Assembly: GCA_014338405.1 (NCBI GenBank)
Contig: JTDE01000185.1
Span: 95,193 to 159,192, forward strand
Direction of reading: 5' to 3'
Length of the DNA: 64,000 nt
Source of the DNA: Paragonimus skrjabini miyazakii
Taxonomy: Eukaryota; Platyhelminthes; Trematoda; Plagiorchiida; Troglotrematidae
Below the pieces are notes generated by a model. It was not told the DNA's origin and did not search any database. It saw nothing but the letters and a program-made list of their open reading frames with translations. The translations under genes and the position numbers were made by a program. This document shows, piece after piece, positions 51,846 to 62,640 of the stretch (the stretch's first letter is position 1; each line of letters opens with the position of its first letter).

Positions 51846-52430
51846 AGACATGAATGATCAATTAATTTATTAGGATCAAGTGTACAACTGGAAGAAAACT
51901 AAATATTTTCTCCCAAAGAAATAGCATGCAGCTTAAAAAGGTGACGATAAAATTAGATAAGGTAACCCCCCGGTTGATTCATTTTTTTCGGTTCATAGTA
52001 ATTTAATGTACATTCCAGAGTAATGCACACCAAACCGTGGTATCCAATCTAAACAGACCGCATCAGATTAGTCAACTAAGGTGCGAATGTGTTGCGACAG
52101 ATAACTAAGACTGGTGCGACAATGAGTCTGGTTGACTTAACAAATGACGGAACTGTTACTTGTAGGTCCACGATAGTGTCCCAGCGACTACAGTTACAAC
52201 AGGCAACGGAACCATCGCGTGACTGTTCTGTGTCACACGGAATTAGTGTCACTAAGATTGTAGCATTAATTACGCCACATATCGGAGAAGATAGCTTATC
52301 AGTACTCCAGTAATCCAAACCACTGATTAAAACAAACAACTCCAAGTAAACAGGTGCGAAACCTAACACCATATACACTAATTGCTTCGAGAAAAACAGA
52401 AAACAATTCGTTTAGTTTCACGCCTATGAC

Positions 52431-52531
52431 CTGCTCATCGAGCACACGGAAACCCGATAACATTGTGAAAAAATGCTCAACGTTTTGACGTTGAAAAACC
52501 GGCGAATCAAGAATCTCCGTCACCGAAGCAC
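52431..52531 (-). CDS. Exon-like island, unidentified protein (tentative)
   Basis: A 101-nt minus-strand segment lies between a pyrimidine-rich acceptor (ttgttgtgtgtttgaaatag) and CAG/gtcata, a weak donor. It encodes ASVTEILDSPVFQRQNVEHF, then FTMLSGFRVLDEQ. The sequence is protein-like but the family is unknown. The open frame continues past the donor for another ~70 nt, so the 3' limit is uncertain. Confidence 0.3.
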
Positions 52532-54460
52532 CTATTTCAAACACACAACAAAAGTTGACATTTCCACATTTTTGTTTTGCGAACAAGATGTATAACATAG
52601 AGTTTGAATGCTTTAGGTCATTGCATTCTAGTACAGAGAAAATAACGCCGCAAACAAGTTATGATATAACAACCGTTCTATCTCGATATTCCCAGATACC
52701 GAAAACTGTAAGTTGAACATCTGAACCATAACACACACTGGTTGAAGGGTGAGCGCAGCTGTAAGGAGATCGATAGAAATTTCAGAACAACTCATGAGCA
52801 ATCGGGAATTTGTTTTGTTGAAAACGTTTCACTCCTGATATAGAGGCTTCTTCAGACCAGATGAATCAATAACAAATTGAGGACAAACTAGACGTAAGTG
52901 ACCAAAACCAGACAGGAGGTAACAGGCCATGAGTTAAGTGCATATATAGATAGTAGACAATATTAGGTGATACGTGAACAGTTCGACAAAAATGAAATCG
53001 GTATAGTCTGTCAGATAGGTTAGCCAAAATGTCGATTGTTTTTGAGGTAAGTGGATAAGAGAATCATGATCTTGATGTGTTAATATTACCATTTCATCAA
53101 GCCATCAATGTAAGTCAATTCGATCGACTCAAAACTAGCCGCTATGCGCCAGTTAGGTATTACTAGATTCCAGTTCAATTACCCGCTTGATTTTGGAATC
53201 TGGTGGTCGATCTTGGATTGATTCAATTGACTTGCGCTGATGCTTGGATGAATCAACAGTCTTAATATATCTAGATCAATAGACCTGTATCTACATTCCT
53301 CGTAAACACTCGACCCTATGACCGACCCGTCTGACAGACCATACCGATTTCATTTCTGTCTAGTTGTTCATGTGTCCCCAATCTGCCGTGATTAGCAATT
53401 CGAACCTGTCCGTTAGCTCCAGTTTTGTTTAGCCGCCTACGTCTAGCCTGTCCTAAAAACCACAAAATTTGCAACTGGTACATCTGGTCTGAAAAGGCAT
53501 CTGTGTCAGAAATGAAACAGTACCAAAAAGACAAATGATCGTTTTGCTTGCAACCTGTTCTGAAATTATGTCGATCTCAAACACATAAAAACTAAGATTA
53601 ATAGAAGGTTTCTGACTGACTTCATGGATATTATGCTGAAAAGTATATTGAATTCTATCAAGCCAAAAAGAGAAAACAAGGGTTACTGAATTAAAGGAGA
53701 TAGCCATTCGAGTTCAAACTGTCCAATGCTTTTCAACACTTTACAGTGTGATTCAAACTGATGTAACAATTTACACAGACGCAAGGGTGAATCAAATTCT
53801 TCAGACGTCGAATATCTACTAGCGGTGAGCCCTCGTATTGCTTCCCAGCATCGTTCAATATTTTTAAGTATAATCAAAGATCACAGTTAACAAAGGTAAC
53901 CGAAACAGTCATTATTGATCGCCATCGTCCGTCACCCTATACACAAAATTATCCAGTGTTGATGCTGACATTATTCGGATAGTGGCTAAGTAGGTAATGC
54001 GGTCTTTGATGTTCCATTCTAGGCTGTGTTGACCTCATTTTGATTGACCTAAAAATTCAGGCAGTTTGCACGTTAGGTGATTGATGATAGTGGCGGAGAT
54101 AACCGAATCATCTCACAGCTTCGGATTTTCGACTTCGTTATTTGAAAATAAACACCTTAAGACAATCTACGGCGGCTTTTCCTCATGACTAACAACAGAC
54201 CCAATTCCTGCACTGCAGCACAAACATATCCTTAGATTGAAGGTCTCGAAAATTATTGTGTACGGTGGTGCCCTACATTTCAGCCCAAGGAGCAACAAAG
54301 CACAATAAACTGCTGCGAATGTACCATAACAATGAAGTTCAGAGATAGCAGGCCAATAGCAAGCAAAGTCAGTCTCTGGGGCTGTGAAGCATACTTTATC
54401 AGCATCCGAGAAAAGGAAGCGCAATTGAGAAAATACCACGACAGTCGTGACCCTATGAAT

Positions 54461-54580
54461 TAGTGGGCAAGTGTAGTGGCCCGAAAACGGGGCATTTACT
54501 CACTGGTCGTAGGCTCGAGTCTCAGGCGTGGGTGATGCGGATGAGCCCCAACAATGTCGAAACGTAATAGTAATTTTATG
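54461..54580 (+). mobile_element. tRNA-derived SINE head, second family
   Basis: B box ggctcgagtctc lies at 54512-54523. An A-box-like segment, caagtgtagtggcccg, lies about 40 nt upstream. The order and spacing suit a tRNA-derived SINE. The sequence differs from family S and from 24811-24905. No clear 3' boundary was found. Confidence 0.4.
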
Positions 54581-55259
54581 TAAAAACACAATGTCCGAAT
54601 TTCGAAAGCTCAAGAGTTTAGAATAATTTCACTTTATTTTATTTAGCCTTATACATCATGATAAAGTCGAATGAAGCGATTGGAATTTCACGGTAGCTGA
54701 CTAAAGTAAGTGTTGGACTTCAGTTACATTCCTCGATCAACGATGTAGGATTCAGCCTGACTATAGCTCACCTAGAATCCCGTGATCGCATGACATCGCT
54801 GCCTAATCTGATCCAATTAACCGGGTATCAGATATGAGTGACGTAATTTATAAAACCAATGGCAAACCCATCCATGACCTACACCGACACTAAGGACACT
54901 GATCTGTGCACTATCAATAACAGTTCAACTGGGTACTGTAGCCAAAAACAAAGCTTTCGGAAACCTTCCATACCCACAGGTCTGTTGACATTTTTCCGCC
55001 CCCGAAAACAGAGATCTCAGTTGATATCAAATTAGGGAAACGTCGCAATACCCAGACAAGTTCCATTTTGTGCCTTTTAGACAGGGATTTAGCATTGGTC
55101 ATAGAACTGACAACTTTGATATAGAAACTGTTGATCAAAGAAGTCTGTCCGAACGACGACAGGTTGACCAAATTCATCCCCATTTTTAAAATGGGCTAGC
55201 GCAAATAGTGAACAAACCATCGACGGAGCAGCCTGATTCGTATGGTGTTGAAGCTGCTC

Positions 55260-55484
55260 GTAGCTATTCTACCCCAATAAGTGTTCGAGAGGTTCAGATA
55301 CACCGTGAGTTGCATCATCACTAGTCGAATGTCCGAGGAGATTGCAAATCACATAACTAAAGCCCGGATGGCGGTTGCCAACCTTCACAATCTGTATCGC
55401 CGACACGATCTGTCTTATTTAGCGAGGAAAAAGATGAGAACATTTTGGTGCACTACTTATTGGTCCAGTAACGCCGATGACTGA
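55260..55484 (+). mobile_element. RTE-type fragment, region after the reverse transcriptase
   Basis: The plus-strand frame reads FERFRYTVSCIITSRMSEEI, then ANHITKARMAVANLHNLYRR, then HDLSYLARKK. It matches the F.YLGS.I...G...EI..RI.KAR.AFANL..LWRR.DLSL..KGRVY block of RTE-type elements. Nothing upstream or downstream continues the element, so it is an isolated scrap. It is distinct from the relic that begins about 450 bp later. Confidence 0.6.
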
Positions 55485-55929
55485 ATGCTAGCAATTTTGA
55501 TGAGCTGTTGCCATCTAGCATGAAAGACGGAGGGAAAAATGAATAAGATACGTATTAGTGTAAGATTGGTATGCAAAACACTTATCCATTGTTCCTGTAA
55601 CCTCCCTAAATCCCTTTGAGAGTGTTGGTGAATGCGTGCTAGATAGGAGGTCATCTATGAAATGGCTGATCGATTTCAGTTTACGAGAAAAGGAAGTGCA
55701 ATGGACAAGGAGAATAGCCCATGTATTTGATTAATGGACTGATAGATGATCCATGTACTTTCCTACAACTTCGCGGTCCACTGGGCAAATATTGAGACAA
55801 CCATTCTGACACTCAACCACGAACCGTGGGTTTGAATTCTTTGCATACACGATGCTGATAAGATTTAAAAGGGTAAAAACGAGCGTCCATCACCTCAGTA
55901 GTGATCATTCACACTCAGAGTTTATAAAA
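55485..55929. other. Spacer between RTE fragments
   Basis: No gene seen. It contains a B-box-like gggtttgaattc near 55829 without a clear A box. Confidence 0.5.
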
Positions 55930-58600
55930 ACAGGTCTGCGTTTCTGAAAATGCCGGTACATTTTGATGCCATCGATAGGCTTCATATGATGTTTGGGTTC
56001 GTGACCCTGACCTATCTTGCTAACTTGATGTGGTGGTCAGACTTGCACATTGCATTCAACTACAGTGGCACGTTGACTGGGACTTCAGTCTTTCGAGATA
56101 CAACCATGTCAGACAGACCGAAGGACAGCCGTCAGACGAAAAGCAGTTAAGCTTATCGACCGCGTAAGAATGTTTGGGAAGTGAAGCACGATCTTATGAG
56201 CAAATAACAGAACTATTCTTATAGTTGTCGTACTGCTGTCTTCCAATGCCCCCTTTGATCTTTTCAGACAAATAAAAGACTCGGACACCGCTGCACTTGA
56301 TGGCGATATGAAAGCATAACTTGATCGTCTTACACCAGATCAGAGGCGGCTGGATGGTATGTTCGGCATTTGCTCTCGAAACTTTGACAATAGCGATCAG
56401 TTGTAATAATTATGTGCATCTAAGAGGACTCTGTATATCGAGTAGGGCACTTCAACACAAATGACGGTAACATGTCATATGAAGAACACCCTGTGTGACT
56501 CAATCACGGACGTAAATCGATCACACCGCTGTTAGCTATCGGTGGCGCCAGCGCATCAAAGACTGTCGTTTACTCTAGTGTAATCACCTCCACTCAGACC
56601 ATGCAGGTGTCCGTGCCCGATTTGTTTTATTGCTCAATTACGGATCATCTGCTTCGAAACGTAAAGCACTCAGTTGAAAATTAAGCGACGACGGTACCCG
56701 AAGCACCTACTGGACAGTGCTAACAGTTAAACTGCCCGGTTCATAACAGTGGAATGTCCCAAACGAGCACTGGGCAAAAATAATAACAGCCAGGCGAACC
56801 TCTTGAGAAGCAGTTTACCCAAAAAGAGGAATTAAATGTCTGTCGATACATCAGAACTTATGAAAAAAAGTTGACTGATCCCTCCTACTTCCGTATACGA
56901 CAAAGAATGCCGTGAATTGAAACGAAAACTTACAGTCTGCGTAAGGACCATAAAGCGTACTTATCTGAGCGATTTGCGGTTGCACTGGTCATCGGCAAGG
57001 CGTTAGTGAGACTACGTGAGAAAGATGGCTCACGACATGACAGATGGGCAGGGCACTTCGAGGAACGGTTCATCCGGTCTATGCCAATTCATTAAGCTGT
57101 GGATGGTGGAGAATATGTGGCTAGCAATGACATTTCAGACGATCCTCCGTCAGAAATCGAAACGAGTGGGGGTTGAATTATTGAAAGTTAATAAATCCCT
57201 GGGTCCGGACCCTCTTTCTCAGACACTTTTCAAGGACGGCGGGTGAAAGGTCATTATCTAAACTGACCACACTCCTTCGTTCAACAGACGAGATTGAAGA
57301 GATATCTCGTGACTGACCCTTATTAGTAGGCATTCCCAACTTGAAAGAAAGATGCCAGGACAACCTGAAAACCGGAAAGGTAGTAACTTTGTCTCTATCG
57401 TAACCAAAATACCCACGAGCCTCATGATGCGTCGGTTTCTGAAACACAGAAAGAAACAGAAAAGCATACAAGTTTCCGGCCTATTCGCAGGCATATCAAT
57501 CATATTTTCACCTTACGACAGACACTGGAGCATCAGCACTGCTTTCCTCGGTTTACGGTCGTGATATTTTTGGACCTAAAGGCCGCTGTGACCAGGTTGT
57601 CCAACAAGCCCTCTGAAGCAGAGAAATCGCGATGAAGTAAGTCAATTTGTTGAAGTCGTTGTATACCAGCTCTGTGTGCAGACTGCCCACTGTGGAAAGC
57701 TATTACGAGGGTTCCCAACGTCGAATAGCTCTTGAAGGAGTACTCTGAGGTTCTGAGGATCTCGAAGTGGAGCCTACACCAGGTAGTAACCTGACTGATA
57801 TTGACTATGTGGACGACAGCCCTTTACTGAGTTCTTCAGCAGAGAGAGTGTAGACCATGCTAAATCGGCTAAATGATAGGCCTAACCTGCACGATACGCA
57901 ATTTGCATCTTCTGAGTGTGAACTGTTGTTACAAGATCGGGTTGGCATCGAATCTGTCATTGCTATTGTTATTAAGTTGTTGGAGACTGTCAATCGCTTC
58001 ACTAACGTGGGGGTAGTGTCATTACTTCAACCTGTAGTATCGTTGACGAGGCTTGGATAAATATAGCGAAAGCGTGCAGTACAGTCGCCATTTGTGGCGT
58101 CGAAAAGACGTCCATTTGCTCATTAAATATATGAATGACAAACCGTATGCGTTCAGTTTTGCTTTATGGATCAGGAACATGGCCCATTAGTGCAGAAGAT
58201 ACATACAGACTTTCAGTATTCCATCAGAGTTATTTCCACTTGTTAAGCTGTATTGCATGGGCAGAGTTTTCGAGTAACGCAACAGTCCATCGGCTCATAT
58301 TTGGGATATGTGTAAGTTCGCGGCCGATAAACCGAGATGGTGAAAATATACAGTCATCGCTGATCACCTCATGTACTCCGTAAGCCCACGGAGAGGCTGT
58401 CGCACCGCCCATTGTTCTGTGTGGCCGTGGATGGTTGGAAGAGACTGCAGGGAGGCCAAGCGATGAGCAAGGTTAACAAATGTCGTTTACCTGGTAGGAG
58501 GATCTGCAACTATCCACAAGGCTGGTTGGAAATACTCTGACATAAAATCGTGACGCAATCAATGACCAGCCTGTATCCGCAAACTTGTTGACTCTTCTGT
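55930..58600 (+). mobile_element. RTE-type retrotransposon relic D with internal deletion
   Basis: The 5' UTR (about 55930-56260) aligns with that of copy C, for example gaactattcttatagttgt then ctgctgtcttcc. At about 56265 it jumps straight to the late endonuclease domain (LDGDMKA, then LDRLTPDQRRLDGMFGI), so most of the endonuclease is deleted. Reverse transcriptase pieces follow: NKSLGPDPLSQTLFKDGG (57194-57246), FLDLKAA (about 57566), LTDIDYVDD (about 57790-57815, catalytic YVDD intact), and TMLNRLND. The C-terminal domain carries RSVLLYGSGTWPISAEDTYR (58150-58210) and NKCRLPG near 58475. Numerous stops and frameshifts make it non-functional. Its C-terminus differs from copies A-C, so it is a sister subfamily. 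End points are approximate. Confidence 0.75.
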
Positions 58601-58661
58601 TTCGTGAAACTCAATTGTTTTTATTCCCTTATTTCATTCCATTTTTCTTTTTCGTCATCAG

Positions 58662-58870
58662 TTCGTACTCTGCAACTTCGTGGACCATTGTCAGGACCAA
58701 CAGAAGCTCCAGTCATTCTACTCAGATATGAAAATGAAGGACTGATCAATGGTTCGCCACAATTTGGCTCAGATGTCACATCAAAACGCACTGAGTTCAC
58801 GAGGAATACTGGACCACATGTGAACTCTTCGAACGTAGACAGGGAAAGTCTAGTTGACCAGTGCTTGAAC
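58662..58870 (+). CDS. Exon-like open frame next to RTE tail (tentative)
   Basis: After a textbook acceptor (long pyrimidine tract ending tttttcgtcatcag) a plus-strand frame stays open for about 69 codons up to the RTE copy C tail. It reads RTLQLRGPLSGPTEAPVILL, RYENEGLINGSPQFGSDVTS and so on. It then continues through the antisense of the RTE 3' UTR to a stop at 59062. No donor with good consensus is seen before the RTE; the weak candidates are AAC/gtagac and GAAA/gtctag. It may be an exon of an unseen plus-strand gene, or chance. No family recognised. Confidence 0.3.
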
Positions 58871-61800
58871 ATCGTCATCATCATAGCAGCCATGAGCCTG
58901 AACAAAAGATACGGGCTACCGCTCACCTTAACAGTGACGTGGAATATCCTAGAAGAAAACGCTACTAAAAAGGTTGAAATTATTAAAAGACTACGCGGAC
59001 GAAATAGAAATGGTATGGATACATGTACGACATTGTCTGCGACATACCGCCATCTCGAATAACGTCTCTAACCAGCGGTTTGAGTGATCACGAGGACCCA
59101 ATCCAGGCAGGCGACACCTACCCACTTTGCCCAATGGAGTAATCAGGGTTTTCATATTTCGTGACCACGCTGTTGCTTAACCACCATGTGGTTTCACTCA
59201 ACTGTTGGTGGTCTTAGTATATAATGCTCGGTAGGGTAAACATTCAGCTGGCATACGGAGTACGTGACCTAACCATCGAAAGCTGTGCAATATGAGTAGT
59301 TCACCAATTGATCGCGCATCGTTAGCGCTCCGGAATACGCGTCGGCTAACTGCCACATTACTCACGCGATCAGTCCACCTCATCTGGGCTACTTGGCGGA
59401 GACAACGGTGGTCAAACACAGCAAGCCTGTTGATGTCTTCTTTGTAAACAGGCCACGTTTCCGAACCATACAGCAAAATGGAATGCACACAGGCATTATA
59501 TACCCTTCCTTTCAGCGACAACCTAACGTCTTTCCGACGCAGTTTGGCAAACGCGATTCGTGCTTTTGCTAACCTCGTTGATATACCATCAGCAATACTA
59601 CAGACTGATGAGGTAGTGCTACCCAAATATGTGAAACTGTCGACAGTCTTAAGAAATAAAGAACGTAGGAGTGGAAATGCCCCGGTCTTAAAGCAACACT
59701 TTACACTTTGAAGGTGCAAAGCGCATTCCATACAAACCAGCTCAGTCACTCACCTTGTTCAGCATGGTCTGCATGTTTTCGGCAGAGGGGTTAAGTAAGA
59801 CAATGTTGTCCGCATACTCCAGATCGGTCAATCTAGCGCCAGGAAGAAACTCAACACCAAGTTCACTGGACTGCTCAAGCGCACCCTCCAGAATGTCGTC
59901 CATGACAAAATTGAACAGGAAGAGGGAAATCGGACATCCCCTGACGAACACCACTAGAAGTGATGAACGTCCGAGACAGTTGTCCATAAACTCTCACCCT
60001 GCTTGCAGAGTGGGCATACAATGATCTCAACAGATTCCCGTGTTACTCTGGTACTCCACTGCGGAGAAAACAGCTCCAGAGAACGTTACGAGCAACTGAA
60101 TCGAAAGCAGCCTTTAGGTTCGAAAAGATCACGACTGTCGGCTGTCTGTAAGAGTGCCGATGTTCCAAAATCCGTCGCAAGGCAAAAATGTGATCAACGC
60201 ACCCTGGACCGGATCGAACTCCTGCCTGTTCTTCGCGTATCTGACTTCCTCTGGGCTTAGTGAGCCGTCGTAAAATGAGACCAATGAGTAACTTAAACGC
60301 AACAGACAACAAACTGATGCCTCTGTGGTTGTCACAAAGACTTCGGTCCCCCTTTTTGAAAACGTCTGGGGGAGTTAAGTCAGTTTTGATATCAACCTCT
60401 CCTCAACATACTTGAAAAAAGAAGGAGAGAGGAGATCTGGTACAAGAGCCTTATTACGCTTTAATAACGAGCTTCAGGACCACTTATGCTTCCGACGGAG
60501 GACCGTCTGGAATGCATTAACTGACCATTCGGGTACCGTTGTCCACATGATCTGGTTGAGGCCAGCTGAACTGCTCTTCAAAATGTTCAGCCCATCTGTC
60601 AAGTCGACGCGATTGATTGGTACTAACTGAACCATCTTTTTCACATATGGTCTCACTTACACCGACTAGACGGCCAGTACAACCACGGATCAGGGAAAAA
60701 AGCCCCCTGCAATCCCCAGATAAAAAAGCCCTTTCCATCTCTTTCGATTGTTCGACCAAGTAGTGATCACGGTCTTTGCGCAAGCTTTTAGTCAGCTTGC
60801 GTTTAAGTTCTCGACGGTTGTCATCATATTCAGAACCAGGTGGGATGGATCGATGCTCGTTCATGAGGTTTATCGACATGACGGAAATCCAGTTCTATCG
60901 CAAATGAACAGCCCCATCGGAATATGCCTGTTCACAGCATACCTTCATAGCTTCGGCGATTTGTTCCCAATGTTCGTGAGAATCCTTCATCCAATTCGAA
61001 CTGAGCAACTTGTTCACTAACGCCTTCTAGTAAGCGTTCATTACACGCCCATCGTTCATCATCTACGAGCATATGTCCTCTGGGCAAATGACGAGACGAA
61101 ACGGGCACGAACAACAGCATGGTCCCAGTCCAAGTGGTTGCTCCAAATGGCACGACAGGCCTCAACACAGTGGCGCCACCTGTAACTGACTGCTATATGA
61201 TACAACTGTGTTCACGACTAAAAAGCACATCGGGGTCTCCAAGTAACACAATGCTTCTTCCTGTGTGGAAATGCGGTGCTCGAAATGTAGAGACCGTGGG
61301 ATGCGCATAGTTGCAGCATTCTTTCGACATTGTCGGTGAGTTGTGCCCGAACACCAAATATACCTCCTATCCACTTGTCATCCGGAGAAAGACGACCATT
61401 AAAATCGCGCGCTAGTATGATGATGTCTGAGTGTTTAGTCTGCCTCAGAAGGTCAACGAGGTCATCATAGAACGCATCTTTGGTAGCATCCGGACAGCTG
61501 TCCGTCGAAGCGTACGCCGATATAACGATTACACAACGCTTTCTGATTTCCGTCGATAAACTTTAACCGACGTATCGAGTCTGACAGCGCACACGCGGCT
61601 GTTAATTTGGATCCAAATGAGCAAGCATTGCTTTGCTCTGGGACTCAGTGCGATTTCCACTCCAGCTTGATCGCGAGGTTCAGCTTCGGCTTCACCAGAA
61701 ACCCTTAGATAGAAGCGCTTGGATCGACAGTTATCTAGAGGTGAGCTCAAATGGATAACCGTTCTAGAATCGTAGACTCGCGCCTCCGACACACAGCACA

Positions 61801-62640
61801 CATCAATACCCAGCCTTGAGAGAATACTAGCCAGAGCAGCTTGCTGACCGACTTGTCGGAGAGTGCGGACATTAAGGGCACCAAAGTTTACCAGTTGTCG
61901 CCAGAAGGCACATGGAAAGATATGGGGGTAAAATAGTAGGAGGAAGTAGTATTGGACGAATAATGTCACTGTCTGGAGAACGATAACTTCTGATACTTCC
62001 CGGTCGTTTATGCCGTGGAAGGGGGTTGACTTGGGGGACCCCAGCCGGAACCAAAGATTGAAGAGTCTGAATCACTTGGCAGTGAGGGGCTTGCCTAGCC
62101 CGAGGGCGCAATGAATAAGACATTGTTGTCTGATTCTGAGCGCTGTTGCGCACAGTGGATGTACTCGAAGTTACAGCACGCTTTTGCGAGATACTAGATG
62201 GTTTTCGACCTTATTGGATAATACGCCGGCGGTCACGGTCAACCGTTGGGCGATCGGGGTGCTCTTAGTTTGAGGGTACTTTTTCTAACTTCTTTCTTTC
62301 TGATACGGAAGACAGCAGTGCCGCAACTATAAAAATAGTTCTGATGTATGCCCATAGGATCGTGCCTCAATATCTAAGTACTCCTACGCGGTCAGTAGTG
62401 TGACATACAATGCTGTGAGTGTAACGGCTTTTCATTTGACTGCTCCCCTTTGGCCTGTCTAACAAGGTTGCATCTGGAAGGACCGGAGTCCTAGTCAGCA
62501 TAGCCCACCGGATCAATACAGTACGCAAGCCCAACCAGCTCGTCAAGGTAGCAGTATAGGTCATGAGTGCTTGAAGAACACCGTTGAATAGTCCGGTCTT
62601 TATCTAGAGAATTGTCACCCCGAATGCTTTAATTTGGCTA
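58871..62640 (-). mobile_element. RTE-type non-LTR retrotransposon, near full-length copy C
   Basis: About 3.77 kb, minus strand, in the size range of RTE elements such as schistosome SR2. From 5' to 3' it has a 5' UTR (62640-62160) and the start of the ORF (MSYSLRPRARQ, 62120). The endonuclease carries FGALNVRTLRQVGQQAALAS and GIDVCCVSEARVYDS, then ILARDFNGRLSPDDKWIGG near 61430-61370. The reverse transcriptase region has EEQAGVRSGPGCVDHIFALR, then LKAAFDSV (60110), and YADN at about 59820. The C-terminal block carries FTYLGSTTSS, LLYGSETWPVYKEDINRLAV and FRWLGHVLRM (59700-59200), followed by a 3' UTR and trinucleotide tail at 58871. The catalytic YADD is mutated to YADN and the ORF is broken by frameshifts, so this copy is dead. 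It lies tail to tail with relic D. Confidence 0.85.

Larger units (their letters stand above)
50111..55259. other. Stretch without a recognised gene
   Basis: It contains the GT/GA microsatellite (50236-50261), SINE copy 4 (51662-51845), the exon-like island (52431-52531) and a SINE head (54461-54580). A 64-codon minus-strand open frame (53683-53877, with CWEAIRGLTASRYSTSEEF) has protein-like composition but no recognisable family and no clear splice sites. A 116-codon plus-strand frame (51078-51428) is also unassigned. Confidence 0.5.
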
